Part shown: positions 21,845 to 31,025 of the stretch, piece by piece
How positions within the stretch are numbered: the first letter of the stretch is position 1
Layout of the letters: every line of letters starts with the position of its first letter
Assembly (NCBI RefSeq): GCF_004359215.1
Contig: NC_090610.1
Coordinates: forward strand, 8,273,227-8,337,226
Reading direction: 5' to 3'
Source of the DNA: Bremia lactucae
Lineage: Eukaryota; Oomycota; Peronosporomycetes; Peronosporales; Peronosporaceae
Length of the DNA stretch: 64,000 bases
Notes under the pieces: model-generated
The model's database searches: none
The model's input: the letters and a program-made list of their open reading frames with translations, nothing else
Told to the model about the DNA's origin: nothing
Position numbers and translations under genes: made by a program

Positions 21845-23131
21845 TTTCATTAATAAAATTTATGATTCTATTGCGACAAAGCTACATGGCCTTGATCCCA
21901 GCGCGAAAAAAATTGGCGCTGAGGAAATTTTTTATCTCGATGCTCTTCTTTAGCATCGATGGTTTACTGGCAACAATAAGCGAGATTAAGTCTCGCTTAT
22001 GCAAGCCTGGAGCGCGTTCATTCGCAATGTCAAAGACATTGGACGCAAAGCCTGGCTTCAAAAACTTAACGCGAATCGCGTTCAATTTGGAAGCGAACTA
22101 ACCCGTGCAAAGTATTAATTGCATCAATTGTCACGTGAGGCTGGGCTTCCATGCCTCACTTGGGGTGATCCCTGTGCGTATTGTGTTGACGACTCGAAGA
22201 GGGTAAAAGGGGATGTCTATTCCCTTTCTTCGCCCTGGGGACGGGTTCGCATCTCTATTTAGATGCGTGAAGTGATTGACGCTTTCCAACCGATTTGCAT
22301 GCGCCAGGGGCGCGTGTTTTCCGATGGGCCTTCTGAACCATCGGATGGGTCTCGTCATACTAACGGACGAGGCCCTCAACGTCAGCAACCAGCTAGAAAC
22401 GAGGCTCCCAGCTGTCATGTGAAGGTGGATAACCACGCCAGCGAACAAGATAACTGTTTCGCTGACCCTTCACATCACGATGGCTCTGGATACGTTCCAC
22501 AAGAAAAGGTTGACCACCGTGGGAATCCATGGTGGAGGAGGGAAAATTAGATCCGAACCGCATGTCGGATCTAATGTCGAAGATCGACAAAATTGATCAC
22601 TTCCTCCATGATTTGGAGGAGGGTCTTGAACACGAGCGCGGTAAGCGTCGCTCGTTGGAGCAGATGGTGCAGAATCACCATATCGAACGGTTGATAGACC
22701 GTTCGAAGAGTGCGTACTCATTGTCGGAGAACGAACAGAAATATCACGCTCTTCATGATGAGCTGCCGTCAGCTCAACGCAGTTTCAAGAATCTTGGGAC
22801 CCGGCATGAGAATCTCCAGATTCAACATGAGAATTTGGTTCGTGACCACAATTTTTTTTAGGGATTCTTGGAAAGGGTGGTCAGATCCGTCCTCGGAAGA
22901 AGCCGCGTACTGATGGTACGGGCGGAGCGTTCGCATCCTACGTGGCAATTCTATTGTGTACGCATTGCCTCTGCGATGCAGTGCACGGAATGGCCCAATG
23001 AACTTGAGTAGTAGTTTACTGCTACCCACATTAGGGACTAATCGCTTAGGTAAGTTTACCGTAGAGAGTAGCACTAGATCATTAATATTAAATGAATGAA
23101 CATTTGCTCTTCCATGTTTGTCTGCATTCCG

Positions 23132-23744
23132 NNNNNNNNNNNNNNNNNNNNNNNNNNNNNNNNNNNNNNNNNNNNNNNNNNNNNNNNNNNNNNNNNNNNN
23201 NNNNNNNNNNNNNNNNNNNNNNNNNNNNNNNNNNNNNNNNNNNNNNNNNNNNNNNNNNNNNNNNNNNNNNNNNNNNNNNNNNNNNNNNNNNNNNNNNNNN
23301 NNNNNNNNNNNNNNNNNNNNNNNNNNNNNNNNNNNNNNNNNNNNNNNNNNNNNNNNNNNNNNNNNNNNNNNNNNNNNNNNNNNNNNNNNNNNNNNNNNNN
23401 NNNNNNNNNNNNNNNNNNNNNNNNNNNNNNNNNNNNNNNNNNNNNNNNNNNNNNNNNNNNNNNNNNNNNNNNNNNNNNNNNNNNNNNNNNNNNNNNNNNN
23501 NNNNNNNNNNNNNNNNNNNNNNNNNNNNNNNNNNNNNNNNNNNNNNNNNNNNNNNNNNNNNNNNNNNNNNNNNNNNNNNNNNNNNNNNNNNNNNNNNNNN
23601 NNNNNNNNNNNNNNNNNNNNNNNNNNNNNNNNNNNNNNNNNNNNNNNNNNNNNNNNNNNNNNNNNNNNNNNNNNNNNNNNNNNNNNNNNNNNNNNNNNNN
23701 NNNNNNNNNNNNNNNNNNNNNNNNNNNNNNNNNNNNNNNNNNNN
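23132..23744. other. Assembly gap (613 N) within gypsy integrase
   Basis: An odd-length gap, so probably an estimated size. It lies between the integrase catalytic Glu and the integrase C-terminal IGPF block on the minus strand. The frame reads through at this length, and homologous copy 4 shows that the missing part includes HASTKYTAFFVNG-like sequence. Confidence 0.95.
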
Positions 23745-25199
23745 AACTCGCTCCAATTCGGATACGATTGGACGTAACCTCGAAGTATCTCTTCGAGGAC
23801 GCGATTTACGCGTTCTGTTTGACCATCCGTTTCCGGGTGATCAGATGTTGACATAGTCAGCCGTGTTCCGAGAGATCGGAACACGGATTGCCAGAACGCC
23901 GCCGTGAATCTCGGATCTCTATCCGAGACTAATTCACGGGGTAACCCATGGAGTTTGAATACCGTGTCGATAAAGACACGGGCACAACCCGGAGCCGTAA
24001 TCGACTCTGGTACCGCAGCAAGGTGTACCATCTTGCTGAATCTGTCTACAAAAACAAGGATTCCATTGTTTTTGTGTTCGTCTTCGGGAAATCCGAAGAC
24101 GAAGTCCATAGATACGGACTGCCAACACTCTGCCGGAAGTGGTAGAGGTTGAAGAGGTGCACGGGATGAAGGGCTAGGCTTCACCCGTTGACATACCTCG
24201 CAAGCACGAATGTACTTGCGCACGAACTGATACTGGCGGGGCCAGTAAAAGTCGCGACTTACTGTGAGGTAAGTCTTCTCACGTCCACGATGCCCTCTTG
24301 TTGGAGCATCGTGACACTCATACATGATGCGCAAGCACAAATCATTGTAAGTTGGGACGACGACACGTGGGGTATCGCCGGTAACGGCTGCGTAATACAA
24401 CAAGCCGTTACGTGTTGTGTATCGATCGGACGACGATCGATATAAAGCCGGAAAATCTTTAAAAGATTTATTGGATGGATTCATTAAATAATCCATCAAA
24501 CATAGAAGATCCTTATCTTCTGTGTAGGCATTCTTTATGTCATCAACTAAAGTTGATGACGGAACACTCGTAGTGAGTGTTGCAACAGTGGGATTATTTT
24601 CACTGTTGGAGTGCACTGCTGACTCGAAATCGGGTCGGCGTGATAACGCATCAGCGACGACATTAAGTCGTCCTGGTTTATATTCGATGGAGAAATTATA
24701 CTCCGCGAAGAGGATAGCCACCTCGCCATTCTTTGCGAAAGGTGTGGGCTGTTCACGGCCGTGCGTTATGACGCATGGTCCGTATATACGATAAACGGTC
24801 TATCTCCTAGGAGTTAGACCCTAAATTTAGCCAATGCATTTTTGATGGCAAGGAGTTCCTTATCACGCACTAGGTAATTGCATTCAGCTGGTTGCAGCTG
24901 ACGTGATTGGTAACAGATGACGCGCTCCGCGCCGTCTGTATCGTATTGCATTAACGCGCAGCCGATTGCGAAATTGCTGGCGTCACAGACCACATGGAAT
25001 GGTCTGTCTCGATCTGTAATCGCCAAAACGGGCGATTGCATCAAGCTTGCTTGATACCTTCAGACGAATGCTGACAATCATCGTTCCATAACCATTTCTC
25101 GTCTTTTTTCAAGAAACGAGAGAGATAAACGTCATCTCTAAGCTGGCTATCGCGCCGTAATTAGCTTGTTTTCGGTACATTTGGCAAATGCCGAAATTT

Positions 25200-27477
25200 A
25201 TGAGGCCTGCTTTAATGGCATAGAGGGTGGATACAGCTAGGCTTGTTAGTCGTTAAGGCGATTATGAATGTCTTTGAACAGCCATTGTCGATTTTAGCTG
25301 ACTCTGGAGCGTCTTGCAGTTATGCTCGACGTCGTTTTCTTGAAAGAGTCAGCACGCTTGGAGCGTGTGAGTGTGATTCGATTAAAGTTCGCTTAGCGAA
25401 TGGGACTCTTTACCGAGCCTGATGGCCGTTGAAATTAAGTGTGAAATTTTGGACTTTGAAGAATTAAACGATGTCTTGTCCTCGACTTGGATTCGAGATA
25501 TTGTCTCATCCTTGGTAACTCCTGGCTTATACGCCACGAGTCATGGATTGATTGATTGGAGATATAAGACCTTAGGCGCAACGCGCATTATTCTAGCGAA
25601 GCTTTCGCGAGTAACCAGCCTTTGGTAGGCAACAAAGCGCTATTGGAGCGATCCACTGACAGAGTTTGTCAGAGGGTTAGATATTGAAGCTCTGAGTTAA
25701 TCAACTTAAATTTCGATGACAGTAGTCTTGACCGTAGCTCATTGACTGTTTGTGAAGCGGCACATATTTCGTTAAGTGACACTTGATATAAGTAATGAAT
25801 CCTAAATGCTGAAAGCACTGTTGGTTCAGGGCCGAGTCATTTAGATTGTAATTCGTCTGTTGCACGTGGCGTGGCACGTACATCTACCGAGCGAGGTCGG
25901 CCATGATGGTCCCAAACTGAATGTCGTAAATGACGTTGTCGGTGATACGTCGAGGTATTCGGGCTATGCTCGTTAAGATCAAGTAAACCGGCACGTAAAC
26001 ATTTAGTGGATAATGAGTCTCAGTAATTTTAACTCAGTGGGATGTCGAGCTAGACATCGTCTCTCGTCTAGAGCAAAGTAAGGCTAAAGAGCCTGTTGAA
26101 TCTTGACACATGAATGTTCCGGCCTCTATGAGGCGTATAGCTTTTGCACAAAAAAAAGCTAAGACCTCAGTTTGCTACTGTAAGACGCAACGCGTCTGTG
26201 ACTTCACAGAGTGATACTAAAGAACGGCTGTATACTGTCGTCAATAATTCTCTGGTAAGTTGTGCGGTGGCATTAGCTTGGAGGCTATCCCATCGGTAAT
26301 TCTCTTCTAGAGCTAGACAAAATGTTTATTGATTAGTTCGGTCAGGCCTTGAATGCTCGTGACTTATCGGATTTAGGGGTCATTTGACCTAATACTGAGG
26401 TGAGCTCAAAAATTCTTTTGGATAGCCGTTAATAAGGATATAAAACTGGCACTTAGTGTGCGTATTGATCATCGATCCTCATTGATCCTTCAGATTTATT
26501 TTCAAGTTCATAAAGAATTTATAAAACGTAGTGTACCATTATACGCCGTCTGCTCTACTCTCTTGATATGTGAATACGTCTTGTAAGTTTTTATTTTTGA
26601 CCTGGTTCTCAAATACTGGGTAACACGGCAGTGGCATTTACCAAAAGAACAGCGTGACATTATTGATGATTTCTATCGTGCTCAGCACGCGGCAGAATAG
26701 TGCGTGAGATCAAGTCTCCCCATTCGATACCGGAATTTTGTGTCAAGAAGCCAAACTGTAAGTGGTGCATGCATTGTGCATGCTAAAAAAAGTTTAATGC
26801 GGCCAGTATACCGGTACGGACACCAATATCTAGGAAGGGCTCTCTTCAGAACAATATGGTGGGATTTACGATGTGCAATGCGCTCGGCTTTGTTGATGAC
26901 TATGATTAGCTGCTCATGCGGGCTAGTAATATAACGCTCGCAGCAATTGCTACTCATAGCGGTATGCTTTGGGAATGGCTGGCGATGCCTCAGGAGCTTT
27001 CCAATGCTCCGACTGCTTTTTATTGTCTAAAGAAACCAATTTTCCGTCATCATAGAGTTTATGCACATACATAATCTGATGATATATATTTCCTTAGTCG
27101 TGCAAAACAGGGCTGGTCGGATATGTAGAATCACATAGACCAATTACGAGCTGTGATCGAATGCATGCGTACAAATGATTTGTATGCCAACACTTCAAAA
27201 CGCACTTTTAATGTAAATACGATTCTCATTTTAGGGTGCTTTAATGGAAAGCGAAGACTTTCTCTAAATATACTTTTGAATACAAATTCATAAGAACTAT
27301 CATACTATGAAATAATGAGTAATCGTCACGACCTACTAGTTACTAATATCGCAAAACAGAAACCTGTTGCTTAAATTTTAGTTCTCGCTTTTGGATTCCG
27401 GCTCGTAGCAGCAAATTAGAGCTGGCGGAAGCTTTAATTTACGTAGCTATTTTCAAATGGAGCGCTCCCATCGACCA
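25200..27477 (+). mobile_element. Degenerate Ty3/gypsy copy 5 (L2 family), protease and RT pieces
   Basis: The plus strand has an aspartic protease at about 25285-25420 (LADSGASCSYARRRFLERVS with an intact DSG triad, then IKVRLANGTLY) and a protease C-terminal HGLIDWRYKTLGATR at about 25545. A spacer with MNVPASMRRIAF (about 26110) matches the linker in the 62.9-kb copy. RT remnants at about 26650-27240 align to that same copy (GNGWRCLRS versus EWLVMPQGLS positions). Stops and shifts are frequent. It abuts copy 2, which runs the other way, near 25200. Confidence 0.65.
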
Positions 27478-27999
27478 TGCAACGGGGGTATCCCGTTCCA
27501 TAAATAATTTTCCTATAAGAGATATAATTCTATAATTTTCTATGCGAAAATTTATGTTAAGAAGTACAAAATTATTATCATTATTAATTTTGACTTAATA
27601 ATTCCAATATTACCAAATTTGGTAATATTAACACAATAAGACATCGGTTCTATTCATTGGTTGATTTAAATTTGAATTAACCCCGCCAATCGTCACAAGA
27701 AACGATTGTGCGGTACGCAAGTAGGCGCCATACATAGTTAGTAATTAATACATTAAAGTCAGTAGAAGATACAAGATCGTTTCGTATGAACTTGATATAT
27801 ATATATATATATATACAGTTTTACTTTTTCTCTTTTCCGAAGCCTTAGAACTTATATTTGTAGCTAAGACTTCTTAGCTACTTAGAACCTTCCTCTGCAC
27901 GTCGTGTACGTGAAGTAGTCGAGGCGCCCCACCTTCACTGTAATCAGTGTAGATTGACTAGTACTGCTATCGGTACTAGAAAGAAGATGCCCCGTGACA
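27478..27999 (+). repeat. L2-family LTR (522 bp)
   Basis: It runs from TGCAACGGGGGTATCCCG to GCCCCGTGACA. It shares TTTCCTATAAGAGATATAAT, ACCAAATTTGGTAATATT and AACCCCGCCAATCGTCAC blocks with the LTRs at 5447, 11271-11943 and 62279. It includes an AT dinucleotide run at about 27805-27826. It is probably the 3' LTR of copy 5. Confidence 0.7.
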
Positions 28000-28880
28000 C
28001 TTCTTCCTTCTTCATCCAACTTGTCCATGTTGGCTGGTACGTGCGTAGGCTGTTCAACGGACTACGAAGTGCTATCAGGGTGTATCTCTAACGGGAACAA
28101 GCTCGTCTTCGGTCTAAACCATTGCGTCCGCGAGAGCCCATCGAAAGCTCGTTTTTTATTCACCCACTGTTAATAAACGTCCCCGAAAGGCTGCAGACCG
28201 AACGATGGTAACCTTGATTGTTATTCCTGAGCCAAGGACTGAAGGAGCTCGCTATAGGCGGAGGCAGCCGCGAGAGGTATCCTACACTACAGATCATAAC
28301 GGACCGTCAGTTCCTGACGCGTCTATGTGATCAAGCACGTGGTGTCTCGGTGTCCTTAATGAGGACATTTAAAAAATCATCGTGTTTCCGGAGGAGGCGA
28401 AACACACAGATGAATGTGCGTTCGTCTGATGGGTTCATCGAACCCGACACCTTCGGATGTGCTCTTCAGGCCAGTGCCGATGCGGCGGACATTCGTCAAG
28501 AATGAAAACTTCGCTGCAACTGTCTAAAGTTAAAGGTCGAAGGCCGACCAAAACCCGTGTATCGTACACAGTATGAGGCTTGAACACTAGTGCTTAAGAT
28601 GCACGTGCCACTACGAATCCAAGCCAAAAAATGGCTGAGCATCCGGCCGTTGCCTAATATTAGTGGGAAGCGACGTTTGACGCGAATTGGCCCTAAACGC
28701 GGCGTTCGAGTAAGTCAACGGCGTGAGGGCAATCTTGCCGAAGAGGAACCTAGTCAGACCAGAAGTACCCAAGCCATCTCACCAGATACTGGTATTGGCT
28801 TAACGACGGCATCGCTTTAGACTTTCTCTACGTGAAACTGAAGGTCCCCTTGCTTATCAAGCAACCCAGGAGGGGGACGA
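28000..28880. other. Unassigned, repeat-derived segment
   Basis: The first ~75 bp (CTTCTTCATCC ... GTGCGTAGG) resemble the leader just inside the LTR of gypsy copy 3 in opposite orientation. ORFs of 76-95 codons at 28218-28505 and 28590-28820 are Arg/Gly-rich and could be gag N-terminal debris, but I cannot show it. Confidence 0.4.
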
Positions 28881-28884
28881 AACA

Positions 28885-30590
28885 TTGAAGATATCACGTG
28901 CCTACGCAACAAAACTCGAAGTAATCACTGCCGCCTTTTGAAATTGGAGCGTTAATCATCTTGCTTAGAGGATGAGCTGAACATTTTTTAGTTTCAGCGA
29001 TCTCTGGCACGACCGTATTTTTCGGCGCGAGCGCCTCTGAGACCACCTGTGAAAGATGCTGATACGGCTTAAGCAAGCCAACGTAAAGTTGAATTGTGTG
29101 CGCATCTTGCACGGAAGGTTTAGTGTATAAGCGAGGCCCTTCTTGGCCACAAAAGTATACGCCCAATACAGCGAGGGCGTAGGTATACTCTTCGGGTTTG
29201 GTAAGAATCGGTCACCGATCGCATAAGAGAAAGTACTGGTCTTACCATTAACATGTGCTTGACCTTTTTGTTCGTCTTGGCTATCAGTCATTGCGTTATG
29301 CACATGTCGTATGACATTTAATCCCGTAGCGAAAAAAATTAGCTTACCTGTTCTTGAACTGTGACAGGCCGAGATCAGCAAGCCGATCGGCAACGTCTCC
29401 TGCACCAAGCCCAATATTACGTAGTGGAAACGTTAAAGAACGCGTAGATGTGAAAGAGCGGTTACATAGAACGTAGGTAAGCCTCTATACGCACCAACAG
29501 CGCTGTTCAGCGCAAAATTAAATAAAAGGAGCATTGTGCTCCAATGCTTCGGCGTCTTTGCACACACACTGCGATTACGTCTTCAATGACGCGATCAACG
29601 CGCTCAGTCTGACCATTCGTCCGCGGATGATACGCTGTAGACATGTTCATTCTAGCGCCTAGCTTTCGGAATATCGACTTCCAAAACGTACCGTAAAATG
29701 GGAATCTCTATCAGACAATTGCTACTGACAAACGGTGTTGTCAAAATACGTGACAATGAATTATTTAGCTGTACCTTCTCCATCAAAAGCATCCGGCATA
29801 TCCTCTAATGTGAGCCGTTTTGTTTAAATGCTTAACCAAGTCTTGATGCCTGAGTCGCCTCCCGATCTTTTCGTTAGGCCAAACATCAATGTATTTGGCA
29901 CAGCCGCTAAATGAGCCGCTTGCTCAAATGGTAAAAATTCACGGTGCCTGTGTTGCGGTTTACATCTTAGTAGGCCAAACACAGATTTTATACTGTCCGA
30001 CACCGTAAATTAAACTGGCAAGTAGCAAGTGGCGGCGTTGCATGTGACGAGCTTTTTTTTTCTTTGGCACGTCTCGCATATGCGCAAGCAAGTGCTGATT
30101 CTCTCATAAAGTTTGGGTTACCAATAACTTTGGCTTACCGATCAGTATTTCTTCTATCGACCAAGAAGATCGCGAAAAGCAGTATCATGTGACTTATACA
30201 AGATTTGATACTTCGGCTCCTCGTCATGAGAAATAACGATGTGCGGAAGATCCGCCGTATCAATGCGATAGCACAGAAAGCCATTATCATGAGAGTATCG
30301 ATGTTTTTCCGCACGCAAACCTTTCGAAAACCTAATGTTCAAGTCTTTAGACTCATTGCTTAAAAGAGCCTCTGGCAAAGCTGCATACTGCTAACATTTG
30401 GTAGAAGCCGCACCGATTGAGTCAGTGACTGACGACGACCGAGTCGTAACATGAGCAAGCTCATAGTCAAGTCTGCGTGTCAACGCATTAGCGAAAGTAT
30501 TTTGCTACCCCGGCTCATACTTTACCTCGAAATTGTATTTCACAAAAACATGATGCCCACCGGGCCATCTTCTGTGAGCAAGAGGCGACT
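28885..30590 (-). mobile_element. Ty3/gypsy copy 6, 3' part (RNase H end to integrase C-terminus)
   Basis: On the minus strand: RNase H end and connection at about 30590-30420 (MARWASCFCEIQF), integrase N-terminal region at 30378-30154 (YSHDNGFLCYRIDTADLPHI, PKYQILYKSHDTAF), catalytic-Glu segment at about 29660-29570 (MNMSTAYHPRTNGQTERVDR), and integrase C-terminus at 29414-28894 (YAIGDRFLPNPKS, KKGLAYTLNLPCKMRT). This family differs from copies 1-5. It continues at 40505 beyond the copia array. Stops and shifts show that it is dead. Confidence 0.75.
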
Positions 30591-30595
30591 GTCGC
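30591..30595. repeat. Target-site duplication GTCGC (left of copia array)
   Basis: GTCGC directly precedes the leftmost copia LTR and is repeated at 40500-40504 just after the rightmost LTR. It marks one integration event for the whole array. Confidence 0.9.
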
Positions 30596-30862
30596 TTTTG
30601 GTGTTGAACGTCAGATTGAATTCCCATGGGTGCTATTTTGCAAAAGACAAAGTGAATATATTATGCATGTAAGCCTTAACTCTCTTCTTGTCAGAATTAC
30701 CTGTCCATCGTGCGTTACTTGCACCTCATACTTCTTGAAACCTCTCGACCTTGGATCGTTTCATCTTTCGCCGTAACCACCGCTCCGTGACCATTACAAT
30801 AAAAGACGTTTCGAAACTCCTTGCGAGTCCCAGAAACTCCGCTGCAGCATCGCCTTCCAACA
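30596..30862 (-). repeat. Copia LTR A (3' LTR of copy A), 267 bp
   Basis: On the minus strand it starts TGTTGGAAGGCGATG and ends CAACACCAAAA. The ends TGTTGG and CCAAAA form an imperfect inverted pair (canonical would be CCAACA). One base (30731) differs from LTRs B and C. Confidence 0.92.
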
Positions 30863-30872
30863 CTCCTTCCTC
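30863..30872 (-). promoter_or_regulatory. Polypurine tract of copia copy A
   Basis: On the minus strand GAGGAAGGAG directly abuts the 3' LTR start TGTTGG. The same tract lies at 35681-35690 for copy B. This is the expected primer site for plus-strand DNA synthesis. Confidence 0.8.
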
Positions 30873-31025
30873 ACGGTGCCGTGTGTTTCTGATTACACGC
30901 CTTGTTTTAGTCCATCTTGCTGCGGTACAATGAGCACATCTCCATTAGTGCCCGCAGGCGAGTGGCGCTAAATGCCTTCGTCAGTATGTCTGCTGTCATC
31001 GCCTCAGTTGACGCAAAGCTGGGTT

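Larger units (their letters stand above)
21681..21872 (+). other. Probable nuclear mitochondrial insert (NUMT) carrying trnP-trnM
   Basis: Compared with gypsy copy 1, copy 2 has about 190 extra bp here. Copy 1 reads CACAATAAATATCC directly into TTTATTGCGACAAAGC, while copy 2 has this block between the same flanks. The insert is AT-rich and holds two complete tRNA genes of organellar type 14 bp apart. Mitochondrial origin is inferred from base composition, compactness and the tRNA pair, not from a database match. Confidence 0.65.
21051..22861 (+). pseudogene. Antisense ORF (aORF) of gypsy copy 2, best-preserved example
   Basis: Encoded opposite pol. The start is MLIGQSHHFKIHR at 21051, 74 bp inside the 3' LTR. 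The first exon-like block (145 codons, to 21488) has an Ala-rich stretch, then VNSLFGSDDEDDPSSPV and a Ser/Pro/Arg tail. After a frame slip comes EKKPWLLPERLI, interrupted by a mitochondrial tRNA insertion. Next are ALIPARKKLALRKFFISML, a QAWSAFIRNVKDIGRKAWL block (other frame), a Cys/His patch CINCH, a Gln/Asn-rich linker, and a C-terminal 110-codon frame (22529-22861) that is highly charged with EGLEHERGKRRSLEQM and heptad-like Leu spacing. The last ~600 bp overlap the chromodomain on the other strand. Function unknown; a nucleic-acid-binding or gag-like accessory protein is only a guess. Confidence 0.6.
20978..25200 (-). mobile_element. Ty3/gypsy copy 2 (L1 family): RT end, RNase H, integrase, chromodomain, 3' region
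   Basis: Minus-strand pol. The RT end and RNase H (25044-24550; VVCDASNFAIGCALMQYDT, NYLVRDKELLAIKNAL) include a frameshift. Then comes a 650-codon frame, 24721-22769, that includes N. It holds the connection region YKPGRLNVVADALSRRPDF and an integrase zinc domain (H-C-H-D-x-H and CEVCQRVK). The catalytic core has Asp in MDFVFGF, Asp in LVSDRDPRFTAAFW and Glu in DGQTERVNRVLEE, so D,D,E is intact. After the gap come NVGSSKLLLKFIGPFRALH and a shifted chromodomain at about 22500-22393 (SYLVRWRGYPPSHDSWEPR). The 5' LTR, gag and most of RT are missing, truncated near 25200 by copy 5. Confidence 0.9.

Noticed and set aside
23092..23856. Long plus-strand ORFs of 219-254 codons
   Set aside because: They consist almost entirely of N.
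27805..27826. AT dinucleotide run as a regulatory element
   Set aside because: A simple microsatellite within an LTR, with nothing to suggest function.
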